From the IMG/VR virus record IMGVR_UViG_3300007351_000066, positions 1 through 20,337 of that record: a stretch of DNA of 20,337 nt; one strand, given 5' to 3'. The notes beneath the pieces were generated by a model. It saw only the letters and a program-made list of their open reading frames with translations. It ran no database searches and had not been told where the DNA came from. The translations under genes and the position numbers were made by a program. Shown one piece after another: positions 5,471 to 12,065 of the stretch (position 1 is the first letter of the stretch; each line of letters begins with the position of its first letter). This DNA is from a virus.

Positions 5471-5659
5471 TTACTTAGAAAAGTTTTGTTGCTCCATATT
5501 CCAACAGCTCAGCAGGATATTACCCGCTCCTTTGTGAGTATCGCCATCGGCATACATGGTATTAACGCCTTCCTGTAGCTTTTCACTGTCAGTACAGGGG
5601 CCCCCGTTCCCCTTGGCCATCGCACACTTCCAACAAGGATTATTAATACTGTAAGTCAT
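5471..5659 (-). CDS. Small four-cysteine protein, 62 aa
   Basis: The protein begins MTYSINNPCWKCAMAKGNGG and contains PCWKC, GGPCTD and LSCWN, four cysteines in total. It could hold one metal ion or form disulfides. The frame extends upstream to 5734, but 5659 is chosen because GGAGGAAAGGAG lies upstream of it and the extra residues look like untranslated leader; the spacing from the last GGAG is somewhat long. It is the last gene of the leftward late operon, after the holin. It has no signal peptide and I do not recognise the family. It may be a late accessory protein rather than a lysis factor. Confidence 0.6.
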   Translation of the reverse strand: MTYSINNPCWKCAMAKGNGGPCTDSEKLQEGVNTMYADGDTHKGAGNILLSCWNMEQQNFSK

Positions 5660-5737
5660 GCTTATTTTTTCTCCTTTCCTCCAAAAAAACGGCCTCTCAG
5701 ATTGCCCTGTAAGCCTCGCAAATAAAGGGGTCAAGGG

Positions 5738-5998
5738 TTATATATCCTCCGTTTCTCGGGCATTTTTCCCTGTACTGTACAATCCGGCAGCTGACAAGCC
5801 CAATCCGGACCCGATTATGATGCACTGAAAAATAGTCCAGCCTGCTTCAGTCAGTCCGTATGCTGAGGCAATCGCTATTCCGGCCACCCATGCGACCAGT
5901 CCTCCAAACTTAGCAGACAGACCTATGTTTTTCAAAAGCTGCACAAGAGCGATTATCAGCGGCACTATAACAATACCGTATAATTCCAAATCAAACAT
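5738..5998 (-). CDS. Phage holin, 86 aa
   Basis: The protein has three predicted membrane segments: about residues 8-25 (IVIVPLIIALVQLL), 32-50 (GLVAWVAGIAIASAYG) and 56-74 (IFQCIIIGSGLGLSAAG). A short charged tail (GKNARETEDI) follows. The size and topology fit a small phage holin that makes lesions in the cytoplasmic membrane and releases the endolysin. The first ATG (6004) sits only two bases from AGGAGG, so the second ATG, at 5998 with eight-base spacing, is the likelier start. Two adjacent Met starts could also give a dual-start holin/antiholin pair, although no Lys or Arg separates them beyond one Arg. It lies directly downstream of the endolysin. Confidence 0.82.
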   Translation of the reverse strand: MFDLELYGIVIVPLIIALVQLLKNIGLSAKFGGLVAWVAGIAIASAYGLTEAGWTIFQCIIIGSGLGLSAAGLYSTGKNARETEDI

Positions 5999-6140
5999 CC
6001 TCATCCCCTCCTTCCTCTCCGGCGTAACCGGTTTGTATTTCCCTCGTTTCCTCCCTGGGCCAGACCATCACCGACAGCGGCAAAGGTTCCGGCTTTTCGG
6101 TGTCACATGGCCCGATACGGCTAGAACTTACGGCTGCCAT
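5991..6140 (-). CDS. Possible small protein between endolysin and holin, 49 aa
   Basis: An uninterrupted frame starts inside the last codons of the endolysin (20-base overlap) and ends inside the first codons of the holin (8-base overlap). It fills a gap of over 100 bases that is otherwise empty in an operon with almost no gaps. The protein begins MAAVSSSRIGPCDTEKPEP and ends EEGGDEDV: Pro-rich, then acidic, with no membrane segment. The ribosome binding site is weak (CAGG), so a shorter start at the Met within SVMVWPREE is possible. No homology is recognised, and a chance open frame cannot be excluded. Confidence 0.35.
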   Translation of the reverse strand: MAAVSSSRIGPCDTEKPEPLPLSVMVWPREETREIQTGYAGEEGGDEDV

Positions 6141-7476
6141 CAAACCTGACTGCCTTCATAATCTCCTGGATAAGCTGTTCCCGCAGATATTCCCTGCTTG
6201 TTCGCTGATAAGCCACCATTTCGGCTCTGGTCGGTGGGTCATCAGGTCTAAAGGTTCCGTTGCTGTAACCGGCAATCAGGCCCAGCCCGGCCTCCTCCAA
6301 TATCTCATTTTTGGCCCAGTGGCTCCCAAGGTCGGTAAACTTCTCCGGCGGCTTCGGCGGCTGAACGGGCTCAGGTGCTTTTGTGGCCAACAGATCTGTC
6401 AGATAGTCACGGACTATACTTTTGCCGTAATCAATCCCCGGCCATGCCCAGCCAGTCCCTGCAGGATTTTCTTTTGCACCCAGATATTCGACATATGGCG
6501 CAGCCCCTCTTTTTACTAAGGCAAATCTCGGGTCAACCAGAACGGCCCCTAACGGCAAAGGTTCGGCGCAGGCATAAGCGTAAAGGTGCTGGATATGTGC
6601 CTCCACTCCGCTAGTCCGGTCAAAAAAGATGGCTCCATGGACTCCCTGTTTGAAACTGACCTTTGCCGGGTCAGCGTTTCTCAGCGGTTCCTCCCCGGTA
6701 GCAGCTGCGCCGGTCGCGCCCAGGCCGCAGAAGTTATTCTGCCAGGGTTTGACAATGCCGTTATACTTAAACGCACCTGTTTCCTTGACCGCCTGAGCCA
6801 GGGCAACATCTGGACGGACGCCGTATTTTGCCGCTAAGTCATAATACAGATCAGCCATAAAAGCCCAGTCAGGAGCCTTTTTCTTAAGCCATTCCCGGGC
6901 CTGTTCTTTGGTGGCAATGGCATCACCCATTATAAGTGTCAGGTTCTTTTTGGTATCTGCAAAAATTCCGGCGTAGTCAAATATGCCCTGGTTGATAGCA
7001 TCGGCAACCTGTTTTGGCTGGTTGATTATCCAGTAGGCATCCTCCCGGTTGTCATGGAAACCGGCCTCAATAATAACCCGGGCCCTGGCCTTGACGTCCC
7101 GCAACTCTCCATATTGCCCGGCAGCTGCCTTGATGCCCCGGTCTTTACCAGGTGACAGCGGGGCCAGATGCTTATATATGCACTCGGCCAGCTTTTTACT
7201 TTCTGCATTTCCATCGTCATACCAAATCTCTGTTCCCTCTCCGCCTCCGGCGTTTGAATGCACTGCTACATGAATGTCTGCCCCAAATGCGTTGCTATCA
7301 TCAATAACCTGGCGCAGAGTCATTTCCGGCTTATTCCGGCGCAAATCAAAAAAGGCCCCCATCAAGGCCGGTATACCGTAATCAGCAACTATATTCATTC
7401 GTTTTTCTTCGGTCCCAAAATCGCCAACCCCGAGGTTGTGTTCCTGGGTGGACGGCGAATAATAAAGTTTGGCCAT
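6121..7476 (-). CDS. Endolysin: amidase_3 + glucosaminidase + SLH domain
   Basis: This 451-aa lytic enzyme cuts peptidoglycan in two ways. Residues 3-172 are an N-acetylmuramoyl-L-alanine amidase (Amidase_3): SPSTQEHN with His13, the Glu pair in GTEEKRMN (23-24), His73 in VHSNA as zinc ligands, and IIEAGFHDN with catalytic Glu137. Residues about 185-362 are an N-acetylglucosaminidase with the probable catalytic Glu232 in AQAVKETGAFKYNG. After a Pro-rich linker (PVQPPKPPEK), residues 380-427 form one SLH domain (FTDLGSHWAKNEI...AGYSNGTFRPDDPPTRAE), which usually binds pyruvylated cell-wall polymer. No signal peptide is present, so release depends on the holin. The start at 7476 has AAGGAAG seven bases upstream; the 20-residue extension to 7536 is GC-rich leader. 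It lies between XhlA-like and holin genes. Confidence 0.92.
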   Translation of the reverse strand: MAKLYYSPSTQEHNLGVGDFGTEEKRMNIVADYGIPALMGAFFDLRRNKPEMTLRQVIDDSNAFGADIHVAVHSNAGGGEGTEIWYDDGNAESKKLAECIYKHLAPLSPGKDRGIKAAAGQYGELRDVKARARVIIEAGFHDNREDAYWIINQPKQVADAINQGIFDYAGIFADTKKNLTLIMGDAIATKEQAREWLKKKAPDWAFMADLYYDLAAKYGVRPDVALAQAVKETGAFKYNGIVKPWQNNFCGLGATGAAATGEEPLRNADPAKVSFKQGVHGAIFFDRTSGVEAHIQHLYAYACAEPLPLGAVLVDPRFALVKRGAAPYVEYLGAKENPAGTGWAWPGIDYGKSIVRDYLTDLLATKAPEPVQPPKPPEKFTDLGSHWAKNEILEEAGLGLIAGYSNGTFRPDDPPTRAEMVAYQRTSREYLREQLIQEIMKAVRFDGSRKF

Positions 7477-7568
7477 AAATACACTTCCTTTTTTCTCCCC
7501 TCCTGCCGTCAAGGCTCCACAGGCCCGCAAGGTCACGCCCCGCAGTCGCGGTCAGGCGGGATTGGTTT

Positions 7569-7850
7569 TTAGAACAGCTTACTCAGGATAAATCCTAACA
7601 GTAAAAAGCCCCCTTTTTCCAGGAGGTTATACAGGCGGCCTTCAGATTTCTTAGTTATTGACTGCACTTTTCCGTCAAACTTGTCGTCCATTTTTTCTAT
7701 CAGCGTATCAAACTTGTCACCCAGCTTATCAACCTTTTTGTCAAGGCGCAGAAGTGCCCCGTTTTGAGTCTTCTGCCAGCCCTCCAGATTTATGATGCTC
7801 TGGTCATGCCTGCAAACCATTTCTATGACCTCTGCCTGCTCCACCGACAT
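7569..7850 (-). CDS. XhlA-like phage lysis-associated protein, 93 aa
   Basis: A long charged coiled-coil region (about residues 15-75, with LDKKVDKLGDKFDTLIEKMD) precedes a single C-terminal membrane segment (79-92, KGGFLLLGFILSKLF). The size and topology match XhlA of Bacillus phage PBSX, which sits in the membrane and works with the holin and amidase in lysis. A TTG start at 7871 is possible, but AAAGGAGG lies between it and the ATG at 7850, so 7850 or the GTG at 7844 is more likely. The three-base spacing to 7850 is short, leaving the exact start uncertain. It immediately precedes the endolysin in the operon. Confidence 0.75.
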   Translation of the reverse strand: MSVEQAEVIEMVCRHDQSIINLEGWQKTQNGALLRLDKKVDKLGDKFDTLIEKMDDKFDGKVQSITKKSEGRLYNLLEKGGFLLLGFILSKLF

Positions 7851-7881
7851 CAGCCTCCTTTTGGTAACCAAAAATCAATTT

Positions 7882-8142
7882 TTATACAACTTTGCCCTGG
7901 ATAACCCAGGTATCTCCGACCTTGTTAAGCTGTACGGTGTCATTGGCGGCTGGCGTATAACTGCTCAGATAAGGATATGTTTTAGTGCTGGTTGTGCTTT
8001 CGCCATGAAACCTAACCCGTGGCCGCCCGGAAACATAGTCTGACTGTATAATCCCCAGCCGGGGCCTCTCCTGTTTTTGCGCAGCCAATTCTTTTCTTAC
8101 TTCATCTTTTATAAGTTGAACAAATTCCTCAGAACTCATCAT
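7882..8142 (-). CDS. OB-fold baseplate protein, 86 aa
   Basis: An N-terminal charged helix (residues 1-26, EEFVQLIKDEVRKELAAQKQ) leads into a small beta domain (27-86) with RLGIIQSDYVSGRPRVRFHG and a closing strand GDTWVIQGKVV. This is the pattern of phage OB-fold proteins related to the gp5 N-terminal domain that sit at the tail tip. Its ATG overlaps the stop of the upstream tail gene as ATGA, and AAGGTG lies about eight bases upstream. Placement after the hub-like gene supports a role plugging or connecting the tail tip. The call rests on length, predicted fold and position rather than on a catalytic motif. Confidence 0.6.
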   Translation of the reverse strand: MMSSEEFVQLIKDEVRKELAAQKQERPRLGIIQSDYVSGRPRVRFHGESTTSTKTYPYLSSYTPAANDTVQLNKVGDTWVIQGKVV

Positions 8143-9254
8143 ATGCTGATCACCTTCCTGATTCGGTGAACCATGCGGGACCCAGCCTTTAAATCAAACC
8201 CCCAGGACACTTCAGAGTATTTGTTGCTAAGCCCCAGGTCGGAATATTCAAGTGTGAAACAATCATAATCTGAATGAAATGGCATGATCCCGGTAGAAAA
8301 CTCCACCTGCTGATATACCTGGCTGGCTTCAAAAGCAATCCTTTCAACATACGCATCGAGAGTGGCCTGGTCAGCAGCGTCTATGTTTCTCACATCGTCC
8401 ACAATAGTCCGGCCCCGGGATACCGTGCTGGTTGGGCTGTCAGGGTTGGCGTTGGTATAGGTGCTGATCAGATAAGACCGGTCAGGCTGGGATACTACCG
8501 CAATGAACTTATTCGGAATGCCAAACAGGTCCAAACGGTCAACCGGGTCAGGGAAGATGACCGACTGGCTGTCATTTTTGTAGGTATACTCGCTGGCCCG
8601 GTCAGCCGGTGACACATAAGGCTCTGCCACCGGCACTCCATTCTCATCGATAAAAAGAGAGCGATAATTTATCGCCCTCAGTAATTCATTGATGATATGC
8701 AGTTTTTTTGTCCCCAGTTCCCACTCTTTGTCAGTGGGAAGGGTCTTACTGGTTGGGGTCAGGTTAACCGCACCGAATCCTGCGCCGGTCAACAGAGTGT
8801 TTACAGCTGTGATATAATTAGTGCCCGCTGTCACCGTATACCGGTCATCCACCTTGTCATCTGCCAGCACCTGTAAAAGGTCGTATGCTTCTACTTCCCG
8901 GATAATGTTGCCTGCACTATCAGCCTTCCTGGGAGGGGTTGTCAGTAAAAACACGCCGAGCGGAAACTCGGCAAAACCCCCGTCAGGCATTTGAACCTGA
9001 CACCATGGCTGTATCCGGTCTGACAAAAAATCTATAGTTCCGTCGTCAACTATGACAAACCGGGCCGTCCTCTTTATTTCAGCTAAAGCATTATTCTCAA
9101 CATGGCCAGACCGGACTTTGCCAAGAGTTGTTTTTTTGACATTACTGCTGTCCAGCAGGTCGTACCTGAATTTCATTGTTCTCCTGGCCGCATGAAGGGC
9201 TGCTTTAACCTCATCGGCTGTATAAGTTATTTCCTTGGTAGTTGGAAATCTCAT
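8139..9254 (-). CDS. Phage tail hub / baseplate protein, 371 aa
   Basis: The protein resembles minor tail proteins of the DUF5047/gp27-hub kind: an N-terminal beta domain, the segment EVEAYDLLQVLADDKVDDRY (about residues 122-141), and a helix-containing central domain (ITAVNTLLTGAGF). The beta-rich C-terminus ends SRMVHRIRKVISI. Such proteins close the tail tube and link it to the tip. There is no enzymatic motif for peptidoglycan cleavage. It follows the 131-aa tail gene with a four-base gap and overlaps the OB-fold gene by four bases. GGAGGCGG lies upstream of the ATG. Assignment to hub rather than spike is inference from gene order. Confidence 0.7.
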   Translation of the reverse strand: MRFPTTKEITYTADEVKAALHAARRTMKFRYDLLDSSNVKKTTLGKVRSGHVENNALAEIKRTARFVIVDDGTIDFLSDRIQPWCQVQMPDGGFAEFPLGVFLLTTPPRKADSAGNIIREVEAYDLLQVLADDKVDDRYTVTAGTNYITAVNTLLTGAGFGAVNLTPTSKTLPTDKEWELGTKKLHIINELLRAINYRSLFIDENGVPVAEPYVSPADRASEYTYKNDSQSVIFPDPVDRLDLFGIPNKFIAVVSQPDRSYLISTYTNANPDSPTSTVSRGRTIVDDVRNIDAADQATLDAYVERIAFEASQVYQQVEFSTGIMPFHSDYDCFTLEYSDLGLSNKYSEVSWGFDLKAGSRMVHRIRKVISI

Positions 9255-9257
9255 GTC

Positions 9258-9653
9258 TTACACCGCCTCCGTATGGTCGGTCTTGGTTATTTCTACTGTT
9301 GTGCTGTACCAGCTGGGTTTTTCATCTGTAACAGGGAACGCCCGGACAACGCCAAACATTTTTCTTCCGCTGCTGTCACGATAACAAAGGGTCTTTTTGC
9401 TTTTAATCAGGGTTTTAAGTTCGTTATATTCGATGTCAGTAAACAGCTGCAGCTGGGCTACGGCCTTCTCCGATTCAGCCTCCCCGAAATCTGCCACAGG
9501 ATTCACCCGGCCGGCATACTGTGTTAAAACGCATTCTGGCTGCCAGTCTGCATCCCGGCCTTTGCCGTCGTACTGAAACCGGCTGACAGTGTTCTCGGGA
9601 TCATCTACATCATGCAGCCATACCCCAGATAAGGTTATGCTTGCTTCGCCCAT
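9258..9653 (-). CDS. Phage minor tail protein, 131 aa
   Basis: A beta-rich small protein with VWLHDVDDPENTVSRFQYDG near the N-terminus and, in the C-terminal half, IEYNELKTLIKSKKTLCYRD and PSWYSTTVEITKTDH. The strand pattern and position, two bases after the large adhesin-like gene and four bases before the hub, fit a distal tail or baseplate structural protein. It is much shorter than full-length Dit proteins, so it may provide only the ring domain. There is no export signal or catalytic motif. I do not recognise a specific family name. Confidence 0.6.
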   Translation of the reverse strand: MGEASITLSGVWLHDVDDPENTVSRFQYDGKGRDADWQPECVLTQYAGRVNPVADFGEAESEKAVAQLQLFTDIEYNELKTLIKSKKTLCYRDSSGRKMFGVVRAFPVTDEKPSWYSTTVEITKTDHTEAV

Positions 9654-9655
9654 CG

Positions 9656-12055
9656 TCAGGCCCCCTCTGCTGTGGTTTCGTCAACACTGACTGCAACAAC
9701 GGTATAAGTATAAACAACTCCGCTGGCCACATTGTAATCATCATACGCCCCGTTTTTCGGCAGGTCTTTGGCAATCCTTATTTTGGCTTCAGTCGCCGCT
9801 TCCCGGTAGAGATGGTTTCGGTCGGTGTCAGGCACTCCGCCTCCGGGGGCCGGGTTGGTTATTGCTATGCCGATATAGCCCTGAGAACTATCCGGGGTCA
9901 GTGTCAGTGAAGGGGTTGGCGGGGGAACAAAGTCGGTTGTAAAAGTAGCTGTCCCGGTGCCGGACTGGCCTGTCGTATCCCAGACAGTGATTTCCCACTG
10001 GTATGCGGTATTGTTGGCCAGGACGGTGCTTAGTAAATGCGAGGTGTCCGCACTGATGACCTCGTCCGTATCCTCGAGCACTGATTCACCCTGCAGGAGC
10101 CGCACCCGGTATTTATGTTGAGCATCAGCCTCGGGGTCAGCATATGACCATTCTACGGTCAGAATGCCTTTGGCATATGTCCCGCCGTTTGCCGGTACGT
10201 CCGGAGTGGCGGATGGTGTCTGGCCGGTCCGGAAACTGGCCAGTGAACTATAGGCCCCCTCGGCGTTGGTGTTGTCCCAGGTCTTAACCTTCCACTGATA
10301 ATCTTCGCCGTTGACTAGCGTGCCTGCCGGAATAACTCTGCTCTGGGCAGAACTGGTCACTTTGCCGGTGTCCAGGATAGTCGCCCCGTCGCTGACCCTG
10401 TAGATTATCAACTGATAGGCGGACTGACTTTCCGGGGCTGAGCCGGTATCCGGGTCCTGAAATACCCACGATAAAGTGTTGTCTGCCGTGGCATCGATAA
10501 CCGTATTACTGGACGGACTAAGATTGGTCGGCGGGTTCGGTGCTCTGTTTGTATAGAAATAGACCTCGGACGAATAGTCGCCCCAGACATTGTTGTTATC
10601 CTTAACCCTGGCTTTCCAGCGGTATTTCACGCCCTGGGCAAGGGTTCCTGCGGTAACATCATAGTATTGGTTAGCACTGGCAACCTGGCCGGTGTCCCTG
10701 ACCACAACGCCATCAGAATCCCGGGTGATGATGACCTGATACCCGGCCTGGGTGTCGCCAACATCGGGGTCCTGGAATGTCCAGCTGAGCCTCGGGACCA
10801 GCGTGTTGATTTTGGTCGGGTCCCCTGTTGTGTTGCCCGGAGTCAGGCCGGAAGCAGTAGGCTTTTGAGTCCATACGATTACCAATTTTGGCCGGTCAGC
10901 AACGACACCCCATTCAGATGAATAGAAGTCTTTACCTGCGTAATTTTCAGGACTCAACCGTAAGCATATACCGTAATTAGTTTTTACACCGTTAACCCAA
11001 TCCTGAACCGCTTGGGTTAAATTCCAATTATAAGACCCTGTAGAAGATACATTGGTTGAAGCTGTGGATGACCCTTCCTGAGCAGGCTGGGTATTATATG
11101 TTACCGTGCCCTCAGCATATGAGCCCTGTGATATATACACCTGAACAGGGTATGAATTGGAATCGCCTGTATTGTAGCAAACTAATGTCATAGTAGCGGA
11201 AAGTACTATTGCCCCGCCCGGTATGCCGCTTATTGGGAAATAGATTAATGACCGGCAAGTTTCACCGTCAACTGACCCAACCCTCAGCCTTGATTCCTGT
11301 CCCCGGTTAGCATCTGGAAAATGATATGATATTTCAGCATCATTGCCCGTTGCTCCGTCCGGTTGAATGGTTGTGGTAGGGTCAACCGTGACAGGCCATG
11401 CCCTGGCCGGGTCATCTAACCAAGCCTCATCAAGGGAAGTCCTTAGTATCTGTTTACCGTTATCATCATGCAGACTATAGGTTACGCCGTGACTTATGGT
11501 TCCGGCGGCGTCCACCATCCAGCCTTTAGGATGCCGAAACACCTCGTTCCCGGCTACATCTCGGTAAACAACAACGCCGCCCTCGATATACGGAACGGCA
11601 TTTTCGACCTCCATCTCAAAGTCAAACACCCTCTGGGCTGAGGGTGTTTTCAGAATCATTTCGGTTTTAACGCCGTATTCATCGATACGGCGAATCAGGT
11701 CAACATTACTCCAGGCTTCGGGGTATGTCGCAGCACGACCGTCTATTTTGACCCTGGCGGCCTTCGCCCCGACAAGCCTGACTGTCAGCCTGCCGTTATT
11801 GGCCTCGAACCTCTGGGGACCTTTGGCAATGCGCGCCAGCCTAAATCTATACGGGGCTTCAGTGACAACATGGTCAAAGCCCTGGGCAGAAATATCGCTC
11901 ACATAGACAAGGCCGTATTCATTCAGTCGGCCGGCCGGGTCCCGGTAATGGACCGGTTTTCCCAGGATTATTTCTGTTTCAAGGTTTCCGTCATCCCTGA
12001 GCCAGCTTTTACTGTGTTCAGTTCGTTTGCCGGTTAATTCCCGGATTCTCGCCAT
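9656..12055 (-). CDS. Large tail protein with DNRLRE domain and Ig/FN3-like repeats
   Basis: This 799-aa structural protein probably contacts the cell surface. Residues 1-225 match the WapA-type N-terminal pattern (TEHSKSWLRDDGNLETEI, KPVHYRD, then AWPVTVDPT at 219-227). Residues about 228-396 are a DNRLRE/CBM96-like beta domain. Then come at least three Ig/FN3-like units of about 100 residues each, with the recurring WTFQDPD or WVFQDPD and YRWKARVKD or YQWKVKTWD motifs, and a degenerate C-terminal unit. The ATG at 12055, with GGGGTGG upstream, is chosen because the extension to 12103 overlaps the tape-measure gene. No signal peptide is present, consistent with a virion protein rather than a secreted one. 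It directly follows the tape measure, where a distal tail protein is usual. Confidence 0.8.
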   Translation of the reverse strand: MARIRELTGKRTEHSKSWLRDDGNLETEIILGKPVHYRDPAGRLNEYGLVYVSDISAQGFDHVVTEAPYRFRLARIAKGPQRFEANNGRLTVRLVGAKAARVKIDGRAATYPEAWSNVDLIRRIDEYGVKTEMILKTPSAQRVFDFEMEVENAVPYIEGGVVVYRDVAGNEVFRHPKGWMVDAAGTISHGVTYSLHDDNGKQILRTSLDEAWLDDPARAWPVTVDPTTTIQPDGATGNDAEISYHFPDANRGQESRLRVGSVDGETCRSLIYFPISGIPGGAIVLSATMTLVCYNTGDSNSYPVQVYISQGSYAEGTVTYNTQPAQEGSSTASTNVSSTGSYNWNLTQAVQDWVNGVKTNYGICLRLSPENYAGKDFYSSEWGVVADRPKLVIVWTQKPTASGLTPGNTTGDPTKINTLVPRLSWTFQDPDVGDTQAGYQVIITRDSDGVVVRDTGQVASANQYYDVTAGTLAQGVKYRWKARVKDNNNVWGDYSSEVYFYTNRAPNPPTNLSPSSNTVIDATADNTLSWVFQDPDTGSAPESQSAYQLIIYRVSDGATILDTGKVTSSAQSRVIPAGTLVNGEDYQWKVKTWDNTNAEGAYSSLASFRTGQTPSATPDVPANGGTYAKGILTVEWSYADPEADAQHKYRVRLLQGESVLEDTDEVISADTSHLLSTVLANNTAYQWEITVWDTTGQSGTGTATFTTDFVPPPTPSLTLTPDSSQGYIGIAITNPAPGGGVPDTDRNHLYREAATEAKIRIAKDLPKNGAYDDYNVASGVVYTYTVVAVSVDETTAEGA

Positions 12056-12065
12056 TTTACCACCC

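Noticed and set aside
7477-7536. Extended N-terminus of the endolysin
   Set aside because: The extra 20 residues come from GC-rich leader. AAGGAAG sits correctly before the ATG at 7476, and the amidase domain begins right after it.
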